From Anisakis pegreffii (taxonomy: Eukaryota > Nematoda > Chromadorea > Rhabditida > Anisakidae), in assembly GCA_035041965.1 (NCBI GenBank), contig JAPYMA010000127.1, forward strand, positions 170,013 to 234,012: a stretch of DNA of 64,000 bases, read 5' to 3'. The position numbers were made by a program, and so were the translations under genes. Each line of letters begins with the position of its first letter. The stretch's first letter is position 1. Under the pieces are notes generated by a model. It was given only the letters and a program-made list of their open reading frames with translations, made no database searches and had not been told where the DNA came from. Positions 26,441-36,600 of the stretch are shown here, piece by piece.

Positions 26441-26929
26441 TACAGCAGCTGAATTCCTCCAAACTTACTGGCACCAGACGGCATTCGTTACCGTCACGAC
26501 AATTTTAAGTTCACTGAGACCAACGATAGTGACAGCTTATGAATTTTCGGTGTAGTGTGTTGTAACACGTGGAAAAAACATTTATACGGCCGTCACGCCA
26601 CGCAGTATTTGTATTTTCAAAGTTATCCTAATCTTAGCAATGTAGTTAGCTCACTTCCAAACAAGATCATCAAACCTGAGCCTAATCCTAGCACGTGACA
26701 TCGAATTGCACCCGGGTAGTTTGTGCGGAGTTTTGTTTTGCGATTCTGCCTCAATCATGGAACGCCACTAAATAACGCCTAGCAATACTTTCCCTCATTA
26801 TGCCTGGCGCGACAGCATCAAAAACACGGTAATGAATAACGAGGGGATGAACAAAATGATGAGGGCACGAAAACACGAAATAATCACAACAACAATACGA
26901 AATAATCACGAAAACAACAACAGCAACAA

Positions 26930-27380
26930 ACCAATCAAATAAACATTCACATAAACACGGGATTTTGATATGAAACCTCGCCCACGGCGTCCGAGGAGAA
27001 ATGCAGAACGATAACACATACTCTACACAAAAGGAAAAATTGAACAGAAGTCAAAGACGGCAGCTCTTTGTATGCACACCCTGAATTATCAGACACCGAG
27101 GGTCATTCATGCCTTCTGATCTTCTCATCATAGGATTTACCTCCGCATGCACTTAACGTCATATTATAAATACCCCAGTGGTCATACTGCTTTTGCATTC
27201 CAGTTCTGTTCTAAACGACATTTGAAAAATTGTCTTTCATGAACCCTGTTTCCTTATAATAGAATTCGAGAGAACGTTTTCCGAGATAATCTAATTCATT
27301 CCTCATAACTTGTTTTAGTATGCTTCAAGAATGTGTGACGGTATTCTCATGAGATGTTCCCCAACAAGCACAGAAGGTAA
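26930..27380 (+). repeat. Diverged interspersed repeat, copy B
   Basis: Second member of the family. It shows ATTCACATAAACA, AAATTGAACAGAAGTCA, CATCATAGGATTTAC, TTGCATTCCAGTTCTGTTC and GAGATGTTCC in the same order as copies A and C. It is shorter than copy A at the 5' side. Edges are approximate. Confidence 0.55.
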
Positions 27381-27784
27381 TCGCAGATCTCTCGATTAGT
27401 ATAATTTAATCTTTCTTTATTTCTTTCTTTCAATTGAATCAAATTGTAATTACTTCGACTTACATTCATTATGAAGTATCATTATGTTCCATTACCTTTT
27501 GTTTTATTTTTAGTGATATTTGCTTTTGTTTACAGATTTTTCATAATACTATCATGTTTTCATGCAATGCTCATTGGTATTTTTTATTGTTGTGGGTTTA
27601 AATCGTGTATATTTAATTTGAAATAATTCGTGATGGTTATTATGCATTTGAAAAAATGTTACAATATATTATGAAAGTAATGTTGTAGACAGTAATGATG
27701 TAAATGAGTATTATGAAAGATTTTTAATAAATAAAGATGAATAGTAATAACTTGTGTGGTGTTACATGGAAATAAAATATCAAA

Positions 27785-28430
27785 ATTATCGAAAAAAGAG
27801 CAAAAAACTTCTCCGCTAAAAATCTCACAAAAATCCTTACCTAATAACCCTTTACTATCTCAAAATCCGCAATTTCGACATATCATATCTCAGCTTAGGA
27901 TAAACATTTTGAAACGCTCAGAACGGTTTTAAAATGGCTTTGGCTGTCTGAACAACAATATCACAAGGAGAACTCCGATCCACCAACAGAAACTTAAAAA
28001 CCGCGAAAATCGTCATTTCAGAATTTTCGGCCAATGGATATATTTTTTAGAGTATCACAAATTTGGCACTGCACGCAGTGAAATATGAATAAACTCACTA
28101 GTTGTTGCCATTCTTGTGTTCTGATCGCAAAATGTGTCACTACCCAATTTCTAAGCACCATCATAGCGAATTCTTCCGTCCAATTTCTCAGAAAAAACCA
28201 AAAAAAACGAAATAATTACAACATTGTGTTCCACTGTTCTTTTGGAGGATTTTTCTGATCTCACTTATCTCACGCAGCCGTAATTCTATACTTTTCTTTG
28301 TACACTCGTCAAGCTGAACCGATTGGTACCTATCTTATCGCAAAAAATCATCTCATTAAGAACTTCACAAAACCCTGACCATACATATCTATTACGATTT
28401 CAAAATGCGCATTGTCGAGAAACTATGTGT
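27785..28430 (+). repeat. Pair of related segments between repeat copies
   Basis: Two segments, about 27790-27885 and 28335-28425, share GCAAAAAA, CTTCACAAAA or CTCACAAAAA, a TCAAAATCCGCA or TCAAAATGCGCA word and TTTCGACA or TTGTCGAGA, in register. They could be part of a longer version of the neighbouring repeat or a separate family. Confidence 0.45.
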
Positions 28431-28614
28431 TTCTACTGGCTGCTGGGTGGAGTGACCTGAGATTCCAAAAACTAGCGAATTGAATGAAATGACGTTCGGC
28501 TTGAGCATTACAGTTGGAAACAGGAGCATGCATGTACATTTACCATTACAGTTGCAATGTACATTACCGTTACATTTACCATGTACTTGGGCACTTACCA
28601 TTGCAGTTACCACC

Positions 28615-29200
28615 GTCCTTGCGTGGTTATTCACGAATATCCTCACTCAGATAGTAGGAAAGAAGACCATGCACGAACATTCAGAAGCGCTGACTGAATA
28701 CTATTGAAGATTTCGATACGAAGCATGACTCACGGCTGCCGGAGGGAAATGTAGAGGGTTTTTCCGAAGTTGTATGCTCTCCACAGAAGAAAAAAATTGA
28801 ACATAAGTCACAGACAGCAACCTTTTCTGTGCATATTACTAAATCTCAAACAGTGACGCTCATCATAACCTACTGACCTCATCGTAGGATTTACGTTAAC
28901 ATGCATTACACGCCATACCACGAATGCCCTACTTGCTTTGCAGTTCCTATCCTATGCTAAATGATTAAATGTCTTTCATAAACTCCGTCTCCTTCCGAAA
29001 GGATCTATCACCTTATTCGAGAATTCTTGTTCTTTTGTCATATCATCATGCTCTTCGAAAGAAGCTAATTCATTGCTCGACAACTGTCTCACTATGCTTA
29101 TAAGGCAGCCATAAGTTTTGCTTTAGTTCTCCGTATAATTCTATATTTTCATTGAAAAATTAGTTTTCCTGCCTCCAGCGATGCAGGTGATACCCAATGA
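28615..29200 (+). repeat. Diverged interspersed repeat, copy C (leads into tRNA unit)
   Basis: Third member of the family. It contains GCGTGGTTATTCACGAAT, AAATTGAACATAAGTCAC, CATCGTAGGATTTACGTT and TTATTCGAGA. It continues without a visible break into the sequence directly 5' of the first tRNA-Arg gene, where GCGATGCAGGTGATACC matches GCGATGCAAACAATCAT of copy A. Edges are approximate. Confidence 0.6.
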
Positions 29201-29213
29201 CCGTAATGCAGTC

Positions 29214-29285
29214 GGCCCTGTGGCCTAATGGATAAGGCGTCTGACTTCTAATCAGAAGATTGCAGGTTCGACCCCTGCCTGGGTC
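29214..29285 (+). tRNA. tRNA-Arg (anticodon UCU), copy 1
   Basis: A 72-base cloverleaf without intron. The D arm is GCC-TAATGGATAA-GGC. The anticodon stem TCTGA/TCAGA encloses loop CTTCTAA, giving anticodon TCT for AGA codons. The T arm is GCAGG-TTCGACC-CCTGC. Internal promoters are present: A box TGGCCTAATGG and B box GGTTCGACCCC. The acceptor stem GGCCCTG/CTGGGTC has a U-U mismatch at 6-67 and a G-U pair at 2-71. A T-rich stretch (TTTTGCTTT) just downstream could end Pol III transcription. Confidence 0.92.
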
Positions 29286-29388
29286 ATAAGTTTTGCTTTA
29301 GTTCTCCGTATAATTCTATATATTCATTGAAAAATTAGTTTTCCTGCCTCCAGCGATGCAGGTGATACCCAATGACCGTACTGCAGTC

Positions 29389-29460
29389 GGCCCTGTGGCC
29401 TAATGGATAAGGCGTCTGACTTCTAATCAGAAGATTGCAGGTTCGACCCCTGCCTGTGTC
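29389..29460 (+). tRNA. tRNA-Arg (anticodon UCU), copy 2
   Basis: Duplicate of the preceding gene, with identical D, anticodon and T arms and identical A and B boxes. The acceptor 3' strand is CTGTGTC rather than CTGGGTC, adding a C-U mismatch at 4-69 to the U-U mismatch at 6-67. Two mismatches in a 7-bp stem suggest weaker folding or processing, so this may be a decaying copy. Confidence 0.8.
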
Positions 29461-30587
29461 ATAAGTTTTGCTTTGCCTATGCGTTCCTTTTCGAGATGTT
29501 GATATTCAAAAAATAATAAATAAACAGCGGATCTACTTACTGATGTGTTTACATGATTTGAATAGCTTTTCATGAAGCAGAAAATCCATATTATTGTAAT
29601 TCGTAGACGGTGGTTGATCTGAGTAACTTCTGAAATTCAACAGGCTTCTCTGGTGATTTTACCAGTGATATTCCTGTTCCACACTTTTCGCAAATTGCTC
29701 TATTCTGTTCTATTTCATCCTATGCTTGTTCTCTTCCATTCTGTTTTTGTATGCTTTTTTTGAATTATTCTATCGTACTCCTTTGAACTGATAGGGAATA
29801 GCAGAGTTTTAAGGCGATTTGTCTGGAATTGGAAATTCACATTCTTAAAAGGAAATGTTTTGATGTCCTTGGACTGATTATGTTTGTGTGCCCTTATTTC
29901 TGCCTTCCAATTTCTTCGAATTCTTAAATGCCTAATTTTTTGAATGAATATATTCTGAGAGGCAACGTTACCATTCTCCCTGTTGATTTTTTCAATAGTG
30001 CTATTATTTTGCGAATCAATTAGAGTGTGGGGTGTCAGTTTTTCTCACTATCACATTTCTCAAAAATATTTTGAAATAATCTCTATTCTTCATCATATTT
30101 TCCTGATAATGAATGCGAGTGTGTTCGCAAAACGTTCAGTCATATGCTTCATTTGGTACGTTTATCATATTTGCTAACCGTTGTTGTTCTCCTGTTAATA
30201 TCGTTTCCAGTTGATTAATTTCGTTGTTTGTGAATGTTGTCCATAAATTATTGATTTCACACTGTAAAATCTCAAAAGTTTCCGTTTTCTTTGTTGTTTC
30301 TATGTTACAAATTTGCGTTTCTGATTATAGCTGCGAAAAACATTGATGGGTTTTTTTTTCTGTTTCTGTGGAAAACATGAACTGAACTCAGCATGAAAAC
30401 AATATTGTGAGAGAGCATTTTTGCGTCGATTACTACTGAACTTCATTCAATCTTAGGATTAGAGTAATCCCTTACCTATTCGGTAAGAACAGAAGGATCG
30501 AAAAACAATCAATAGTCATGCTCAATGCAACAATTCTCGTTTGGTTCATTATTTTTGAACAGCACATCTTAGGATTGGAATATCACC
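29461..30587. other. No supported gene
   Basis: T-rich sequence with TTCTATT words (29690-29770) similar to 24950-25080. No exon chain was found. The minus-strand gene ending at 30588 probably has its 3' UTR here. Confidence 0.5.
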
Positions 30588-33500
30588 CTATGCATCTGAC
30601 AACGCAAAGTTATTATCACCCGCTGTTCTAAATTTGTAATCAAATTCACGCCCACTTCTTCGGTGAGTCTCAGCCGTGAAGAGACCTATTTTACAACGCT
30701 GGAATGAATTGTTTTGAAGCAGCTGTGTGCACATGAACACAATGCAAGCATGAATTTTTACAACACTTTCAACCACTTTTTCAAGCTATTTGGAACTGAT
30801 TGATCAGTCAATGAGGATCGCTGAAAATGTAGGAGCCGATATTATTTGGGTGAATTTCGTAGAAAATTGAGAGATCTTTTGAAAAGACTGCATTAAACAC
30901 CCGACAACAAAGGGAACTCGAATTCACCTGAGGTTGATTAATCAGACCATCGTTGCATTGGAATAAAAACAATAGAACATTGCTAATTATTATCATTATA
31001 CTGAAACTGAACATTAGCGTTATTACTGTTGGGATGACATCCAACCGAACCAAATCATGAGTCGTTAAAAAAATGAATGGTCGAAATTCAATTGTTTTGT
31101 TCACTTCACATACGTTATTACGAATTGATCCTTGAATACAGTCTAATTTTTTGAAAATTTCACGAATATGCATGACAAAGCGATTCGATAACGCTTAGAA
31201 AAAAAAAATTTGATGTGATTGATGTCCTCAACGAACTTGTCCAAAATCGTTGAATAAATCAATGTCGAAGTCATCTCATAATCAGCTTGCATCGACGTCA
31301 TAAGTATTCTTAATTCAGTTGTATGTGCACCTCGTTGTTGTACTCAAATTCATGAGTACAAAAAGCATTTCAAATTCATTAATGCGCTGATCAAATGAGT
31401 GTAAACTGCTCTTCGATTTCTATGAATTATGATCAAGAAAGAGATCATCTTAAGGGTAGAAATTAAAAATCTAGTCAGTTTAATTTGATCATATATCTTG
31501 ATCGTTAATGTACCGAATTCTGAGCTAAATCAAATACTTCACGCCTTTCGTTCCCTTAAAGGATCATGCCTGAGGGGCCACGAGCTTTTCCAAATGATAG
31601 ATTTTTGTTGAGCAAAAATCGTCTCAGCTGCTTCCGTGCTGGTTTAACTGACATATGGAAACTTGAGAACTCTTTCGTAAATCAAATTAAAGAAACCATT
31701 TTGTAATAATTCAAAACAGTGAAAAGCCGTTCTCCACTAATTTAAAAGAATTACAAAAAACATCACTCGATTACTAACATCTGAGTGTTATTATCATCAT
31801 CCAGCCACACCACAGCTATACGGTTCACAGATCACCTAAAAATTTTCGGTTTTTCCCAGGTTCCCCATCATACCATTCTCAGTCCCTTGATATTGCACCT
31901 CAGCATCTTTGATTAATTTATTATTATTTCTCGTTTTAACATACATCCTTTCAAACTTCTTATTGCAATGTCTCTGTTTTTCAAGCAATCAACGGAATAG
32001 CTGCAAGGCATGTCTGAGGCTGAATTTAATCGCCTTTGCATGAGCTTAATGACAGTACAATTATGTTCAAAGTACTGAGCATTCATTTCTTTTGTTTCAT
32101 ATACACAATATAGGTCTGTGAAGATTTCGTCTGTAAAAAAATTTCGCAAATTTTCGCTAAGATGTCAAATTTACTTTTGTTGATGATATACTTCTCTTGA
32201 TGGCGCATCTCATATTTTATGTTAGAAGTCTGAATTGTCTAGCATATAGTCAAGTTGAACTGAACAGATGAGCGATGAGCAAAGACGAGTTTTTTGAAAA
32301 ATCTTTTCGAATATGAGCGATAAAAAAGTCGCCGAGTTTATATCAGAATTAGTCATTATAGATTTATGAACGTAAATAAAACAATAAATCCTTAAGAGTC
32401 CATCGTTTACGATAGGTGGGTTTCTGAGCTCGTCACAATGGATTAATCATTCATGATATTTCGATCAGCGCGCTCACGTGATTAGCATATTCTAATCGCT
32501 TGTTGGATTGCAGTCTTTTTCTCGCGTACACATCAATCTCCCTTTCCTATATAACTCCAGTTTGATTTCAAATACTCTTTCGGCCTGCGTTCTTCCGATG
32601 CTTTTTGCAGCTAGCTTCATCATCTCTGCTGTGTGATAAGTCATCTCCATCAGATCCTTCTTAGTGTTGTTGACATTGCTACATGCACACCACTATCATT
32701 CAAACACGTATGCATAACAGTTATGGGGTGTATATTTATATCAGACACATCGATATGATGCATGCAGGCAGATGTGATACTTATTTCAAATCTAACACAG
32801 ATAGCAAGCAGTCAAGGAGTCATGAAACTGCATGGAACAGAGGTGAAAATGAAGGCGTCATGGAGAATGAAGCAGTCAAAAGATGTCAGGTTTAGATAAG
32901 TGTGAAAAAACATGATGAGAAAATATGAGAGGTAAAACGATAAAACAAGACGATTCGGCTTTATTCCAGTAGAGCCTTTTCATGCAGAAAACTATGAGCT
33001 AGCAACAGTCAGCTGTTTATACAGATACACCTAGTTAGACGTCAGAACTAGGTGAAGATTATTGCTGGCAAAGAAAAAGTGTTGAAAGATGATTGAAAAG
33101 AGCATAATAGTATTTGATTGCGATTTATTTTTGAATTGATATGCTGTTATATCGAACGAAAATGTTTTCAGCTCATATGAGCTAATATCCACGGTCACGT
33201 ATTATTATTGTTGTTATTATTGCTTTATTATGATCATCTCATCAGTTCCTTCGCATTCACCAGTGCATGGGCATCAAAGATCAAACCAGCCAGTAACTTA
33301 ATCATCAAGCTGTCGAACGAGATCTGGTTATTGATTATTGTTCTACTTATCTTCTTCAGCAGTTTTCCTTGTTCTCAAAAGAAAGATAGTTCTTTCCTCT
33401 TCACAATCTTCACCCTGCTCTCTCACTTGTTTACTACCCTGTTTTTTTTGCTAGCAGATCGTACCCGTTATAAGCATCCCATGATTGTTGTGGTTTTTTC

Positions 33501-33683
33501 CCACTTGCATTCTACTATTATATTCGGCTGTTTGCGGTTCAGCTGGTTTCAGTGTGACTTAACACAGTGAAAGTGGTTGCCTCCTATCGAAACGCTATTT
33601 GTGACTTCCTGTGGTATTACTTTAAATTTCACAATTTCCACGCAATATGATCTCAACCGGCTCCCTTCTGAACCGCTAAGAAG
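30588..33683 (-). CDS. Unrecognised single-pass membrane protein, 5' end missing
   Basis: Five phase-compatible exons: 33683-33621, about 32656-32530, 32130-31945, 31193-30928, 30698-30588 (stop TAG at 30590-30588). Good acceptors precede exons 1 (CTCTTTCAG), 3 (TTTTTTTACAG), 4 (TTTTTTTTTCTAAG) and 5 (CATTCCAG); exon 4 ends CAG|GTGAAT. About 250 residues are modelled. Exon 3 has cysteines (YCVYETKE, NCTVIKL, MPCSYSVDC), suggesting an ectodomain with N-glycosylation at NCT. Exon 4 has one strong membrane segment beginning RLDVIPTVITLMFSF. The tail is hydrophilic and basic (THRRSGREFDYKF). The IPT word before a hydrophobic helix recalls P2X channels before TM2, but the flanking P2X signatures are absent and I do not assign it. 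Exon 2 has the weakest acceptor. No start codon exon was found. Confidence 0.42.
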
Positions 33684-36600
33684 CTGAAAGAGTATCTCGA
33701 AATTTATTATATCATTAACAATTGTATCGTGAACCTCATTCAACCTCAGGATGCCAATTAACTATTGTAGATCTAACCACTGAGATACCTAAGGATAATG
33801 ATCTCTCCTAAACTGGAACTACGCTAATCTCTACTTCTGTTGCACGCGGAAGGCCTACTAAATCCATCTTTCAAAGCCATCTTTCAACGTTCTGAAATGA
33901 ACCTTATATATTGCCGCAATGCGTGAGCAACTGCATTTTTGAAGACAGAGAATTATTCTTCGGTGCATATTTATCTAATATCCATAGGGCTCCTTCAACG
34001 ATAAGTCCGTCCGGATTCATTGGAGGATAGCAACGAGTTGTGTTGCACAGTTACGGCCTAATCGCTGTAAAGTTCATCGAAAATAGTCTCCTCGCTTAGT
34101 TTAGCATAGCACATGTATCATGCAAAAGCAAAAACAAATGCATGCATTTTGTAGTGTGAACTGATAAACACATTACATTAGTTTGACTATTGCCTGCAGT
34201 GACGAAGCGCTGAAATCAATGTGAATGTATTTTCATGAATCAATTCAATTGAATGAAAGCACAAAATCAGTCAGAAATTTCACGTTTCAATCGTCATAAA
34301 CTGGATCGACTTTTTTGTCGATTATTTTCGCACTTTTCCATTTCCTTTTTTGCCACTTTACTGGAATTGAATTTATGAGTTTCATAAATGTGAAGGTTAC
34401 TTGAGAAACGTACTGAAAATTTACATTCCATCAAACACTTTAGGTACATGGGTGTTCTAGTAGTTGTAAATATGGTTCGTTAATGAGCAATCATGCAATT
34501 TCACCTCTGCTGTTGTTTTTTAACGAAAATTTGAGTTGAATCTTGTTAGGTTTTTTGTGTTCTAGAATATTTTCAAGTTTTTGATTACATATTATTAAAG
34601 TATTGATTTTGACTAATTTTTATCCAACTCATTCTCATTTCAGTGCTGTGTTATTCCTTTGTCTGTCTCCTTCTTCTTTGTCTGTTCCATGATTCATGCT
34701 TATTCAATTCATTTATTGAATCATTCACTTGTTCTCTTACGATCAGTTTTTCCATTCGAGAACAGTTCACATCCCAAGTTTTTCCCCTTTCTAATTACAC
34801 TGATGGAATTAGCATTTATAATCTTCAGTCAATAGCCAATAGCTAACTAATCATTCATCATTTAAACGCTTCACTTCAAATTAATTTTTTGCGCTCTGCA
34901 AAGTCGAAAATTCGATTTTTCAGTTTTAAAGTGCATAGCTCGCGTCCGTGAATAAACAGTGAATAAACATATGCTGAAAACACTTTCAAAACGAATCGTT
35001 CGCTGATGTTGTTTATTAGCAACTTTATTCATGTGTTAACTGAAAGAATCGATGAATTCTCATTCTTATTGCGTGTTCACACTAAAATGCTGCTGCAGAG
35101 TTCGTCAGTCAGCAAACAATTCATTCGTTAAGATGACGAGAAGAAGATGATGATGAAGAAATGATGTGAGTCTTTCTGTGTGTTTAGCTTTGAGACGCAA
35201 TTGTTTGAGGAATTCCAAAGAAATAAAAATTAAAAATGTTCAGACAATGAATTTTAATTTGTGTTGCTCTTAAAATGATCTAAATTAAGGCACTTAAGCG
35301 GAACTGAAATCTGTTGCGATGTGAAGAAATGGGTTTTGATGGGACCCAATTGAATCGATTAGAATATTCTCGAAAATAATTTCTAAGATTGTGCCTCGCG
35401 TACAAGAAGATTAGGAGTCACTTTCAGATCAGTTGAACGAATCATTTGAACAGGCTTCAATTCCAGTTCAACTTCTCTCATCGGATGATTTTTAACATTC
35501 CGAACCTATCATTTAGCCGATCCGATTCAAAACTTGGTGAAAATTTCAGTTCATCTGTTCCTCGAAATATACTTTTTCCCAGGTTGTATTTTAAAGACTT
35601 TTCAATGAGGTTATGCGCAAATTTCATTATGATTGCTGCCGAATCGAATTGCTGCAAAATTGGTTCCAAAAAACGATCGGATAAGAAATTATACGAGTTT
35701 ATAAGATTACATCAAGTGATTTTGCACGATTTTGCTAAGGCATCTGATATGCCGAAATGGGATTACGATGAAACAGCGACTTTTGGTATGAATGCGCTGC
35801 AATATCATATGATCTATCATATGAAGATATCATATGATCTCATATATCTTCAACAGAGAATGCAAAACGTATCTCGTCACGAGTAATTAAAGTGTTATTG
35901 TTTGACTGAGTGCAATTAATGCGTAATTAATGGCTTGAGGATATCTTTCGATTAATCGAAAGTACCTCTATGATATCATACAGCATACTGAATCAGTGTT
36001 CGTTCAAAATGAGTTTGAAGAATATACGATTGAAAACTATCAAATAAAATTTAATCTATTCTTGAAAAAAAAAACTTAAAAGTGTTTCTTCATGAGAAAA
36101 TGAAAGATGAGCTCAACATTATGAGTAGCACAGATTTGATTGGCAGCACGAGGATATGTTTCAGACTTCAAAAGTATCCATTTACCTGATCATATGATGA
36201 AACTTCCGTTCAAATAATCTCTTAGAAATGACCTAAACATGATCTAACGAAGACTAAAATGTATGCTTGAGTTATGGAAATGATAACCAGAATGCCAAGA
36301 TAAATGCTCAGGTAATGAAACAATGATTCAAACATCAGTATTAATGTGTTCTTGACGTATTGTAACGCGAACACTAACATTTGTTATTCAGATAAACTGA
36401 GCGTTAAATTGCTAACATGAAGAGCTCTGCTATACATATATGTATTTGTGCTTTTTTAATGTGAAGCCGTAACAGATCAGAAAGCATTATTACTTCGTTA
36501 GATCGTTTTTTTTTTTTGTGAAAGAGACAATTCTCAATGCTTTCACTTCGTTAATGTTATTTTAACGCTTCATTCTTGCTGCCCGTCATTTTTTTGCAAT

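Larger units (their letters stand above)
29111..29460 (+). repeat. 175-bp tandem duplication containing a tRNA gene
   Basis: Unit 1 is 29111-29285, unit 2 is 29286-29460. Both start ATAAGTTTTGCTTTAG and end with the tRNA. They differ at only a few positions (one in the 5' spacer, one just before the tRNA, one in the acceptor stem). A third partial start (ATAAGTTTTGCTTT) follows at 29461 and then diverges, as expected from unequal crossing over or slippage. Confidence 0.92.

Noticed and set aside
29111..29460. CRISPR-like direct repeats
   Set aside because: Only two 175-bp units, each containing a tRNA gene, in a eukaryotic genome; this is a tandem duplication.
33208..33570. Hydrophobic 120-codon plus-strand open frame
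   Set aside because: Its leucine and phenylalanine content follows T-rich sequence; it opposes the minus-strand exon chain and has no family resemblance.
35446..35886. 146-codon plus-strand open frame
   Set aside because: Contains translated ATCATATGATC palindromes near its end and no domain; likely a chance frame.
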